Of a DNA stretch of 64,000 nt, positions 24,590-35,013 are shown piece by piece; the first letter of the stretch is position 1, and every line of letters starts with the position of its first letter. The DNA lies in assembly GCF_026914185.1 (NCBI RefSeq), contig NC_070575.1, positions 1,488,001 through 1,552,000 of the forward strand. The letters run 5' to 3'. Made by a program: the position numbers and the translations under genes. Source of the stretch: Puccinia triticina (lineage: Eukaryota; Basidiomycota; Pucciniomycetes; Pucciniales; Pucciniaceae). The notes under the pieces are model-generated. The model was given only the letters and a program-made list of their open reading frames with translations, was not told where the DNA came from and ran no database searches.

Positions 24590-25800
24590 CCCCCGTCATT
24601 CCACACAATTTCATTTCCAGGTCAAAACTCATCGACCGGGTCGGAGACACCTGAGTAGTTGGCATATTCCCTCCTTGAAGGATCGTTCCCGCGCGCGCGG
24701 GGGACATCCTTCAAGGGTGTGCTACACCCAACAGCGGCATGCCAAACTTGTCAAACATGGCAGTTTGGCTGCCATACCTCGCACTTGAAGTTCGGATTTA
24801 GAGTGAGCCATAGTCAATCAGCTGCTCACTTTCATCAAAGAATCTCCCTCAACTTATGCAGTCAAATCCGGTCGATCTGACCAAAAAAAGCAAGACAAAG
24901 CCATATGTCAACAGAAGAAATCGACTGGCCAAGGAGAACTTGAAGGGGCCCCGATTTATTTATAACCGCGATGCATGCCAAAAACCCCTAACAAGCATGC
25001 ATGGTCATGCCACGCAACCCAGCAAAATCCGGCCAAATCCCTTGCATTCTCATTCTCAATCATTATGGGGGTTTGATGATTAAATTCAAGTGCCATATTG
25101 AAGGTGGGATGGCCAACATTTCATGAAATTTTTCAGTTCGGCTGATTGTTCCGCCCCCACTCTTTCACCTTAAAAATGGCTCTTGAGTTGCAATACCAAC
25201 CCCTCTGAACCCCTCTGACACATATCTCCAATCCTTTCCTTGCTAGTGCCAATAAATTGGCATGTAGAAATGTCCAGAGCATCAAGGAGCTACCAGTGCT
25301 ACGGATGGGTGTGGCTCCTGGCCATTTGTGTGATCAAGATTGGCAAAACCACTCTCCCCCAGCAATTCTCACAAAAGACTGTGAAGGTCAAGCAATGGTT
25401 GAATTTGCAATGTGCAAGCAGCAACCCAACTTGTAACAAGCTTTGAACAAAAAACAGTTGAAAGGTGCTCCACAGTTAAGCCTGAGGCCTCAGCCACCAC
25501 ATCAAGGAGTTAAAAAAAAGCTCTTTGTAGATGCTGGGGGAATTGAGATGTTACTGGCCGGCAACACCCCAAGCTTTTTTTTTTTTTTTGAAATTCAAGA
25601 AGGTATTGTGATTTTGACAAATGGAATGATGTATGTATACACAAGATGTTGAGCTTAACAAGTTGAGCCGCTGGCACGAGGTATGGAAGGAACGGTATGT
25701 ACATGCACGATTTACTACGGATTTGGGAAAAAATAAGCTACAGCTACTTTGTACAAGCTTAACAGATGTACAACTCATTGAGAGGTGATTGAAAGATTTG
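24590..25800. other. Intergenic, no gene
   Basis: No supported coding region. A compact hairpin at 24668-24718 pairs CCTTGAAGGAT with ATCCTTCAAGG around a CG-alternating loop. The rest is AT-rich with a poly(T) tract at 25575-25590. Confidence 0.4.
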
Positions 25801-25803
25801 TTT

Positions 25804-28800
25804 TTACTGGTTCATGTTTTGCATGCCCTGATTCATGTTTTGCATGCCCTGATTCATGTTTTGCATGTCCTGATTCATGTTTTGCATGTCCTGATTCATG
25901 TTTTGGTCGTTCTGAGACTGATTCTGGTTCATGTTCATGTTTGGATCCGTGTTTCCGCTGTCTGCCTTCTGATTTGAGGGGTCCATAGACTGGACCTGCG
26001 GGTTAGCATTGGCTGTCGTGGTACTTGCAGTGCTGGCGGAGTTGGTGGTGGCAGTGCTGCCCTCTGGCTTGTGCATCTGTCCGTCGCCCTTCCCACCGGT
26101 GCCCGGACCAGTGGCCTTTTCGGTTGCGTAAGTAGTTGTGTAGTGAAACTGGTGCAGGCAGAGAATATCAGATCATGCTAACTTTGATGTTGACGGGCGG
26201 CTTACGACAGAGTTCCATAAATCAGCCTTTGAACCGTCCTTGACGACTTTACCCAGCCCGTCAGAAAGTGTCTTACAATCCTTGAAAAGGCTCTCCTGAG
26301 CGGAGCCTTGTTCCACGCCGCATGTGTTGTGAAGGCTGTCGCACATGACTAGAAAGAAAATAAAATGAGTCAGTGGGCAAACATAGCAAGTGAAAGTAGT
26401 CGGAACATGCATTGGGTAATGATTGCCATGTCTAGAGGAGAAAGTGGCGTGTTAGTTTGCTAGAATGTGGGTGGTGTACAGTGCAATAAATATACTGACT
26501 CAATGCAGGGGGGTGAGGAAAAATAGGTTGGAGAGGTTCGTAAGCCAAATCTGTTGCTTGGCGACCCTTAAACCCGGAACCAAATTCGATTCTGAAATCT
26601 GAAAGAACAAACAGATCAAAATGACAATGCATAGCTCGCAATGAAAACGTGAATCAGTGTACGACTACTTTAGATGAAAGGCGCCATACCTTTGCATTCT
26701 TCTTTCTTGAGACTGCTTAAATCAATCTTTTGAGCAAGAACTTTATCCAGAGCAGCTTGAAGGTCCGGAGAACTTGCTATGATTTTGGCGTTGGTTGGTG
26801 GGGTGCCGTTCGAGCCCGAGTTTTCGGTTGGTTTAGCGTCAGTCGAATTTGTAGTGCTTCCATTGCTATCTATCAAAGGGTCGGTTTTGCCATTCTGCTG
26901 CGAACTTTCGGTAGATTCAGTCTTCAAGTCGTCATCGTCTTCGCCACCCGCACAACCGGTAGACGCGGTTTTGCCATTGGAGTCTGTGCTTTGCTGCTGC
27001 TGATCTCCGGTATTCGAGCCGCCAATTGATGTGGGGTCGGTAGATGTAGTTGTGATGTTGTTGGGCTTGGCATCATTTGTCGAAGCTACGGTGTTCTGTC
27101 CATCTCCTTCTGTCGAGCTGTTCACAGTAGGGCCGCCAGTGTTCGTTTCGGTTTTGACATTGGGGTTTACGCTTTGCTCCTGATTTCCGGTATTTGAGGG
27201 GTCAGTTGATGAGGCCGATTGGGTACTGGTGCTACTGAGATTGGGGTCGGCAGTTGTAGTTTTGATCGCGTCGGGCTTGTTACCGCTTCCGGAGTTGTCG
27301 TCAGTTTTCTCTGAATTAGAACTCAAGCTGCTCAGATCATCTCCTCCACTGCCGCCTGTAGTTTGGGGACCATCGGGATTTACATTGTTCTGGTCCTGGC
27401 CTGTTTGAGTAGCAGTAGTCGAGGTGCTGACAGTTGGGTCCGGAGTTTTTGTGTCGGTATTGCCATTAGAGTCTACGCTTTGCTGCTTCTGGTGATCTTC
27501 GGTGCTCGAGGTGGTAGATTCCTCTTTGTTTTCATCGTCCCCTCCACAACTTCCGCCGATCTCGTTGTCTGGCTCTGTAGTTTTCACTTCGTTAGGGTTC
27601 TGGTTTTTCGGATCCTGGCTGTTCTGCAATGTCGAGTTTTGATTGCCACCGTCTAAACTGTTCTCCTTTGGTGGGTCTGTACTGCCGGATCCGGAGCTGT
27701 CGGTTTTTGTTCTGTCGGTCTGGTCTCCATCGGAGGCTACAGCGTTCTGTTGATCGCCAGGTTTCGAGCTGTCGGCAGTAACATCCGGTTTGGTTTGGTC
27801 CGTGCTCTGCTGGGTTGATCCACCAGCTGCGGACCCTGAAGGTGGATTCCCCGGTTTGAAATCCTTGGGTACTTCTACAAAGTCAACATAGTTCGGGTTT
27901 TAAAGGTTGTTAATGATTCTGGCTGGGTTATGGTAGAGTAAGAGGAAGGAGAGGTGCTCACTTCCAAATGGAAAGGTGTTTGCCTGACTGCCGAGCAAAA
28001 CAGTACCATCGTTGATGTCTTTCTTCGAAGGATCGAAGAAGATTGTGCCGTTGGCTGTTGGGTCCTGCTTTTGAACCAGGCCGTCCAGCTCTTTGTGCCT
28101 CGGCGCCTTGTCGCAGTACAGCGAGTACCTTCCGACCTGAAGCGGATAGTGAGTGGCTTGGTATTTCTTTCGGCCTATTTTCAAACGCGAAATCATGATT
28201 GATAAGGTTAGCGTCTTTCCTGCCAGCAGGAAGCTGACTCTTGCTCACTACACGGTAAAGCTTGGCCACTTGGATTAGCCGGTCCCTAACCGACTGGTCG
28301 GTGATACCATTGGTTTTGTCCTATGGTGCATAAATGGTAAGCAAGATGGTACGCAGGTGATGGATTGGAGATATGGATGGATCTTGCTCACCAAAGCAGC
28401 ATCAATAACCTTGTCGGCGTAATCTTGTTGGTCACAGGGAGGTTTCAAGGCTAGCAGAGGCGTTATGGAGCCGCCGCCTGTGGGGTTAATCGGAAAACAG
28501 GGAGATTTGGTGGCATGAGTAAACTGAGGATGGACTTCCAATCGAAAGGCTTGGTATAAGTGACCTAAGTTCCCGCATATTTGCCCAGGGCAGCCATCGA
28601 TATTAAACAGGTGGAATGGGATGGACTCTTGGCTAAAACGTCGACGCTGGAGCCGATGGGCAGGGAATGAAGGATCGCTGAATTGGGGATTACAGAGGTA
28701 TCAGCTCAGATATTCAACGCGCGTTCTTCGTTTAACGGGTCAAATGCAGGAGGAGACTGACTTTGACCAGACTTCTCGGGCTTCCAAAGACTGCAGACAA

Positions 28801-28826
28801 ATCGCAAGTAGGAAGAATGCCTTCAT
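25804..28826 (-). CDS. Large secreted Ser/Thr/Asn/Asp-rich protein, lineage-specific
   Basis: Unrecognised secreted protein in about eight to ten exons. Exon 1 (start 28826) encodes MKAFFLLAICLQSLEA, a typical signal peptide, followed by REVWSK. Later conserved-looking blocks are FHLFNIDGCPGQICGN, SITPLLALKPPCDQQDYADK, ITDQSVRDRLIQVAKLYRVV and TIFFDPSKKDINDGTVLLG. One long exon (about 27875-26692) is low-complexity, repeating words like STDPSNTG, TTTSTDPTS and SVDSNGK. Then come ALDKVLAQKIDLSSLKKEECK, IEFGSGFKGRQATDLAYEPL and CDSLHNTCGVEQ. The end carries five 21-bp repeats encoding QNMNQ(D/G)M (25813-25915). A few cysteine-containing blocks seem to be a folded core split by a disordered insert. 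Extracellular or wall-associated location is likely. Exon borders are only partly resolved. Confidence 0.65.
25813..25915 (-). repeat. 21-bp coding tandem repeat (QNMNQ-D/G-M)
   Basis: About five near-identical 21-bp units encode seven-residue repeats at the C-terminus of the secreted protein. Units differ by single synonymous or Asp/Gly changes, which suggests recent expansion by slippage. Confidence 0.8.
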
Positions 28827-28829
28827 GAT

Positions 28830-30073
28830 TGATATCGGGACCGTGGAGAACACCAGATATCTGAGACCCGAGGTTCCGAAGCCTGCGGATATGGGCGAAT
28901 ATTTCTGGATCTAAAGCGGCGCTCTTCAGGATGCAGAGGCTCAGCGGAAATTTAGACACGCGCAAGAAAATGAGAGGAAACTGGCGAATGGCCTGAAGAT
29001 GGATGAGAGGAAACTGGCGAATGGCCAGAATATGAAAAGGAAATGGGGAAGGAAACCCCACACAAGACAGGGGACGCCTTGTAAGGGCACGTCGAACAGA
29101 AACACAAGGACAAACAACGGTTGCAGACAAACGCCTATTACAGCCCAAACCCCTGCGGTTGTAGCGAGAAGAAGAAAATGGGGCGCCTAGCCGACACCGC
29201 GACCGCGGGGCGAATCCAAAAAGGTGCGGCGCCACGATCGAGCGGCCGTGTTCTTCAGCCCCCAAGACGCCACATCATCATGGACAACGCTTTGCGCCAC
29301 CATGACGTATACGCGGATGTCATGCCGACGCAATGCGCCGGCGATGTTGGCTTGACATCCGGGTCGGATGCATCCCCGGCGTTGACCTGCCTCCGCAGTC
29401 AAATTTGGCGGGGGTCAATCAAGTGTCATGGCTGACCCAGCCAACCATTATCGGCCCTGCTGAGCAGGCCGACGCCATTGCCAGGCTGGACCTGCAACCC
29501 GACGGCCCCGTCGGCTTGACTGGGTGTCAGAAACGCGCCCGACACGGCAGACCAGCCGACGAAGGCTTGCCAGCACGGCAAGCCAAAGCCGTCGGATGGT
29601 TGAGCCAGCGTCAGACCGCCGCAGATCACCGTCATCGATGATCAGTCCGGCTCGGCTCCGAGGTCAGCCTCCGTAAGCCGACTTAAGACCACGGCGAACA
29701 CAAGAAGAACGCTGGCACTTCCAAACACCCGCATCACTAAGGACAACGGCTCTGGAGCTCAAGGGATAGCCACCTCCCTCCCACAAAAAGTACATGTGTG
29801 GTTACATATTGTCTTTTCAAGAACGCTTGGACTGATTTCCAGCAAGGTTCACAAAAATCGTCGATTTGGAAATCTAGGTTTGTAGTTTTTCACCTCACCT
29901 CGAAACCCATGATCCCTCCTCACAGCTCAACACTAATCACAGCGGCCACAGCCACCAATGTACGATTCCCGTTTCTCGATTGTCTGGATGGTCAACAGGT
30001 CAGCATCATCCGTTTCCCCCCAGTTCATATTACCAGTCAACTACCCACCGATTTCATATTATTTTCTTTCCGA
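28830..30073. other. Intergenic with a GC-rich repeat-like segment
   Basis: From about 29170 to 29660 the base composition jumps to GC-rich, with recurrent CCGACG, GGCTTG and GCCGGC words. Open frames occur on both strands without protein-like content. Short direct repeats occur at 28976-29033 (GAGGAAACTGGCGAATGGCC twice). The segment resembles an inserted repeat of unknown class. No terminal repeats were identified. Confidence 0.4.
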
Positions 30074-31386
30074 ATGTCTCGCTTCGGTCTGGATCTTTTC
30101 GCCAGGGAGAACCCACCTCCCGGTTACTTTACCAGTAGTGAATACCAGCGTATTCACCTCTCAGGAGAGCCGACAAAGGACTTGCCGGTAAGTTTTCCTA
30201 TTCTCATCGGTGTTGATCCCCAAATTCTGATCTTTCTTTTTTTCTGCATGCAGCCGCAGATCATCGTTTGCAACACCGGCTTCAAGCTGCTTTGTCCAAA
30301 GAATGGCAACCAGTGCCGAGCTCAATGGACGCCTGTCAACTCGTCCATGGCCCACGGGAATTTTGATGTCTTAATCACTGCCAGACCAACCCCGCTTGCA
30401 GAGTTTCAAGAAAAGATAGCTTCCGCATGCGACGAGCAATTTGACAACGCGGGTGACCTGATTAGAAACGCACTCAAGAAAGGATCCCCCCGAATTGTTT
30501 GGAAGCTCTTGATGCATGCCAAAGTTGCTCCGGAGTTCGCAAAATCAAAGAACCATACGATCAACAATGCACCATCTTTTGATCGTTGGATGGATGCTAT
30601 AATCAAGCTCGGGAAAGACCGTACCAAAGTCTTGTTACTCATTGAAATGATCAACCCGGAAATCAATCTCAAGAAATCCAAAGCCGTTGTTGAGGTCAAG
30701 AACCACATCATGACCGTTGAGGCTGCTCAACAGGCTTCTTTGACCCGCCCAGCTCTGGATCATCCAGCTAACGTCATAACTGCTGATCGATTCAGCCCGA
30801 TCAACATCCAGATGAACCTCATCTACTCGACTCACCCACCAAACTCAAAATACCACAAAAAGTTCCCAGTTTTTATCCATGCAACTGATCTGAATCAATT
30901 CATCCCCTTGACTACAGCAATTGTCCAACAATGGGCCACAGACCTGGTAAGTCAAATGGCTTTGAATATTGTTTTTTTAAATATTAATTTCCTTTTTTTG
31001 CTTGAAAGGTCAATGTCGTTGCTGGGATCTCGATCTACTCCCCTCCGCGCGGCTTGAAATATGAGGTGTTGTCTTTGAAGAGAAGGAAGCTTGTCCACAC
31101 CTCCGAACCTTGCGAGCAAAGCCAATCTGTCGATTCTGCCGATTCTGAAGTCATCACCCCCGATCCTCAAGTGCTTCTTGATTACATCGAGTTCATCAAA
31201 ATCCGTCCCAGCAAGCGTGACAAAGTTTTGGCGATCCTCAATGAAAAGGACATCACCCATCCAAAGTTTTTCAAATCGAAGCAAATTACCAACAAGAAGA
31301 TGCTTCAATGGGGTTTAAGCAACGGTATAATTTATCAACTCAAAGAGAATGTCTCCAAGTTTGAGAAACATTTGGCCTTGCAATAG
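30074..31386 (+). CDS. Unrecognised 394-residue protein with possible SAM-like C-terminus
   Basis: Three exons (30074-30187, 30254-30946, 31009-31386) join in frame. The introns are short, 66 and 62 nt, with GTAAGT donors. The start ATG at 30074 opens MSRFGLDLFARENPPPGYF. The centre is globular and alpha-helical in look (FDNAGDLIRNALKKG, FDRWMDAIIKLGKDR, VLLLIEMINPEINL). The last 65 residues (LLDYIEFIKIRPSKRDKVL ... MLQWGLSNGIIYQL) have the spacing of a SAM-like helical bundle, which is a weak inference. There is no signal peptide or membrane segment. Its type resembles multicopy proteins of rust genomes, but I cannot name a function. Confidence 0.6.
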
Positions 31387-31389
31387 CCA

Positions 31390-32088
31390 TCTCTTTCAAT
31401 TGTTGTAGCTCAATTTTGAGCCTAAGTCTTATCACACTACGTTACTCATTTCCGCTTTTTTTTAGCCCAAATAACCCCTTATCAACACTAGCTCACCGCT
31501 TTCCTATTTGGTTTTAGCCCAAATCACCCAAGTATTTCCATCATGGCACTTGAATTTGTAGCTTGTATCACACAGATCAATTTCATCTTGATTCTTGACA
31601 AGATTGAATTGTGTAGCTCTAAATCATATCTCACTTGCCTTCTTTTTGTTGAATTGTATTAGCCCACACAAGCCCATGGCCGCATATCCAGAATAGCAAT
31701 CCTAGTCAGTTTTAGGGATATCATCAGTTTTTTTCTGCCTGCTACCGAGCAGTTTGATTGGACAAACTTGCAAGAAAAATACTGCCCTGATGGGTAATAC
31801 CCATCAAACAAAGGGCCAAGAATCCTTTGAACGATTGTCCCAACTGTGGCAGAAAAAATGCCCACTTGCACTTGCTAGGATCCACTAGGGATTCACTAGG
31901 ACTCATTTGAAATTACCCGGACTTACTCAGAAACACTGAGATCGCTCAAGATGTGCTAACTATGATTTAATTTCAATTGAGGTAGCTGATTTTTTGGTTA
32001 GAAGACTCTTTGCTACATGGTTTGTAATACAGTTTGATATTGATAAAACAATCAGATCGGAGGGGTTGGAGATCACACTAGAGAAGGA
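31390..32088. other. Intergenic, AT-rich, no gene
   Basis: No supported coding region. TTAGCCCAAAT(A/C)ACCC is repeated at 31464 and 31514. No terminal repeat for the neighbouring transposase was found here. Confidence 0.4.
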
Positions 32089-33189
32089 TCAGTGGTTAGG
32101 TACGCAGTAGCCACAATGCTTGTAGGCATTGTAGGCCATCTCCGCAGTCAAAACCTTGCCAGCGATGCGACGGATAGTGCCTTCAGGATCCCTAGAATGG
32201 TTGAGTTCCTGAGAGGCTCGCAACTTATCTTTGATATTCGCAAACCCAAGCTCAATGGGGTTGAGCTCGGGACAGTACGGTGGAAGGTAGTAGATGTGAA
32301 CTCCGGCCTCGCTACAAAGCTCTTGAACCCGATTGCCCCAATGGATTGCCGCGTTGTCACAGACAATAACAGAGTTTGTACCTGGATATCTGTTCATTCG
32401 GGGAAGCTTTTAAAAACATTTATATTAGTTGTAGGCTCTAAAACCCTAGGTGTTTGTAACTCACCAAGTCAAACTCAAGGAAATGCTCAAACTTGCAAGC
32501 AGTGTAAGTTTCAGAGGTCATCGTAATAGCCAAGAGTCCGTCAATGGATATTGCAGGTAGGAGACTGAGGCGCTCCGGGTTCTGATTGATAATCTGGCGG
32601 TTGGCGGGGGTCCCTATTGCTGACCTCGCAAATGATCGCAGTAGATCACTGTCACAAAAAGAGCTCTCATCTGAAGAAAAAGACCGTCAGTTTTTGAATC
32701 AGAGAAAAGAGAAAAGAAAAACTTACCGGTAAAGACAAGAAAATCAGCTGGGAAGAACTCCATCTTCTCAACATAGGAGTATTTGGCGGTGAGTGACTTT
32801 TGGATGTTTTTTGTATCAGGTTTCTTCAATGTTATTGATAAGCGTTCAACAAGATTGTGGTGAACGGCCTCGGTGCTGAGAAGGATGCCGGAGGAGTCAT
32901 AGAGACGCTCCTGGATCTTGTGGAGAAAGAGACCCGGCTCTGACCGGACTAGTTGGATCATGAAGTTGCATTTGGCTGGAGTTAGGGTCGCCGGTCGGCC
33001 CCGCTGTTCATACAAACTCGGATCTTTGACAACACATCGGGTCTCTTGGAAAAGGTGGATCCACTGACGGAGCGACTGCAGAGACACCGTAACATCCAGT
33101 AACCGGCGGATGTCGGCCAACGAATGCCCTTGTAGCGCCAGGCGGACCACGGCGGCCTTGATTTCGGGGGCGTAGGGCTGATAAACCAT
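32089..33189 (-). CDS. Tc1/mariner-like DDE transposase, apparently intact
   Basis: Cut-and-paste DNA transposase. Exons 33189-32727, 32670-32465 and 32406-32089 join to 328 residues through two short canonical introns. The N-terminal helix-turn-helix region is APEIKAAVVRLALQGHSLADI and RQWIHLFQETRC, followed by the RGRPATLTP linker typical of this family. The catalytic triad is present: Asp in FTDESSF (codon split by intron 1), Asp in VIVCDNAAIHWG, and Glu in YLPPYCPELNPIE. No stop or frameshift was seen. Terminal inverted repeats belonging to this gene were not located with confidence, so whether the whole element is complete is open. The adjacent 33437-33909 MITE has a TA duplication of the kind this family makes, but different DNA links are not proven. 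Confidence 0.85.
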
Positions 33190-33436
33190 GGTAGGATTGA
33201 CAGAGGTGTTGGGTTTGACCGATATCGGGTGGGACGGGTCGTGGTTATCGGGCGGGATGGAGCGTGGTTGCCGCCTCCTGACCGCACAGCTGGATTCAGG
33301 AGGTCGTCCAACCACAGCCGGCATGCTGTGTTTGGCAGAAACCCCCCAAAAAAACGGGTGCTGTGCCCCGAACCCCATAACCTTGTCATCCTGAACTTGT
33401 CGAAGAGTCCAAGCTTTATTGAAAAGACAATATGTA

Positions 33437-33909
33437 CAGCCATTCCGAAAAAGCTTGGTTCCTTTGAAAGGAATTTCCGCTGGAAATTTCAGTGGGATTT
33501 TCCAACCTTGTATGCAAAGAAGTATCAAGGTTGGACATTTGGATATCTATGCCTACATCATTGGTATATGCAGGACACCTATATCACATGTAGGTGAGCT
33601 CAATCACTGACTTCTACTCATTTCTCCCCTTTTTTGATTCCAGAATTGGAATCCTTGACCAATTTTTACCCCGGTCTGCCATCATGATGGACGAACCCAG
33701 GTGTCAGGATGCCGGTCCCCCCGCTGCCAGCATTTTTTTTTGCTACCAAACGGCTTGGCCGGTAGCATCCTCTAAGCAACTGCGCTTGTGGGGATGGATA
33801 TCCATCTGTCCAACCTTGTTGTTGGATATGTACACACAAGTTGGAAATTCCAAAAAGAATTTCCACTGGAAATTCCCTCCAAAGAAGCCAAGCTTTTTCG
33901 GAATGGCTG
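33437..33909. mobile_element. MITE with TA target duplication (Tc1/mariner type)
   Basis: Inverted ends CAGCCATTCCGAAAAAGC (left, from 33437) and GCTTTTTCGGAATGGCTG (right, to 33909) are flanked on both sides by TA. Subterminal zones also mirror each other (AATTTCC(A/G)CTGGAAATT, GGAT/CCAACCTTG). Length is 473 bp with no coding capacity. The structure fits a non-autonomous Tc1/mariner element. Confidence 0.85.
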
Positions 33910-33986
33910 TAGTATTAAAAATCTATGATAGCGCGTTTGTGTAATTTATTGTACATAATCAGCCCGGCCCGGGTCTATGTCGCTGT

Positions 33987-34453
33987 AGGACCCAGGAAAC
34001 CCCCTGTAAATGACCGTAACAAAAATGTATGAATTTTTTGGCAAAAACCCAAAATGGTAGGCACAAAAATGGTATGAATGGGCTTTTTTGGCCTTAATGG
34101 TAAGCACTCCAAGTGTATGAAATTTTCCCTGGGTACAAGAGGGTAGTAACTAAGTTGCATGAAATTTCTGAGAGTGCACCAGAAAAACCCGTAGCCCTCC
34201 CCCCCTCAGCAGCACAGCTTGGCTTATTTTTGGTACCCCAGTGCCCCACCTTGGCAGCGCACCCCAGGTTTTTTTTTTTGCACCCCCCCCCCCCCCCTCG
34301 GCAGGAATGGTAGGCATGGAAAATGTATGAAAATTTGGGAAATCCTCAAAGCATACGCACAAAACGTGTATGAATGAGGTCAAAAAATGTATGAATTTTG
34401 TTGAAATTCTGGATTTTAGGTTACGGTCATTTATAAGGGGTTTCCTGGGTCCT
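33987..34453. mobile_element. MITE with 34-bp TIR and 8-bp target duplication GTCGCTGT
   Basis: The left end AGGACCCAGGAAACCCC continues through TGACCGTAAC, and the right end is its inverse with two or three differences. The 8-bp word GTCGCTGT sits immediately outside both ends (33979-33986 and 34454-34461), a clear target-site duplication of hAT/Mutator size. Length is 467 bp. The interior contains repeats of ATGTATGAA and a poly(C) run. Confidence 0.92.
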
Positions 34454-34499
34454 GTCGCTGTGGCTTTCTTTTTCTTCTGTATGTATCACTGTCGATCAG

Positions 34500-34641
34500 A
34501 CTAGCTTAACACAAGCCCCTCGTTTCAGAGGGCGGCCGGTGAAACACCGCTGGGCGCCTCTGAAAGAGGAGAGGCTTCGCGAGGCGCCCCCGGCGCGCCG
34601 GTCCCCCCGCCCCTGAAACGAGGGGATTGTGTTCAGCTAGT
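34500..34641. mobile_element. Short MITE with CGATCAG target duplication
   Basis: The element starts ACTAGCTTAACACAAGCCCC and ends GGGGATTGTGTTCAGCTAGT. It is flanked by CGATCAG on both sides (34493-34499 and 34642-34648). It is a 142-bp near-palindrome with a GC-rich loop and no coding capacity. Confidence 0.88.
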
Positions 34642-35013
34642 CGATCAGAGACTGGAGTTGGTCGGGGTTTTCTTCTCCATCGATAAGGTGTCGGAATACC
34701 GGTGAAGCCATGAAGATTGCGAGTTGATTACACAGTGAATATCCCTGCGCCTTGGCATGCCTGGAAAAGCCCCGGTCGATCCCATCCAAAGCAAAAGCGT
34801 TCGATAACGCACTTGCAAACTAATCACGATTCTTATTTAGAACAACCGTCGGGTGATAGGAAGCAGCAGGTGGGCCATCAATGTGCCTCTATTCAAACAC
34901 TTGCTCTTGGGGGTCGGTTTGTTGAGCTGACTTGTGTTCATCTACAGAGAGACAATTCATCGTGTAAACCCATCGACACCATTTTGTTATCAGGAGAACA
35001 CTCGTGGGTCAAA

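Noticed and set aside
25785..25988. Plus-strand frames of repeated Cys/His/Leu heptapeptides
   Set aside because: They are antisense to the tandem repeat at the C-terminus of the secreted protein, whose minus-strand reading joins to the upstream exons.
29187..29641. Open frames in the GC-rich segment
   Set aside because: Open on both strands because of base composition; translations are repetitive and the region looks like inserted repeat DNA.
30188..30253. Reading straight through intron 1 of the 394-residue protein as coding
   Set aside because: The 66-nt segment is open and in frame but has GTAAGT and a pyrimidine-rich TGCAG, and its translation is a hydrophobic run unlike the flanks.
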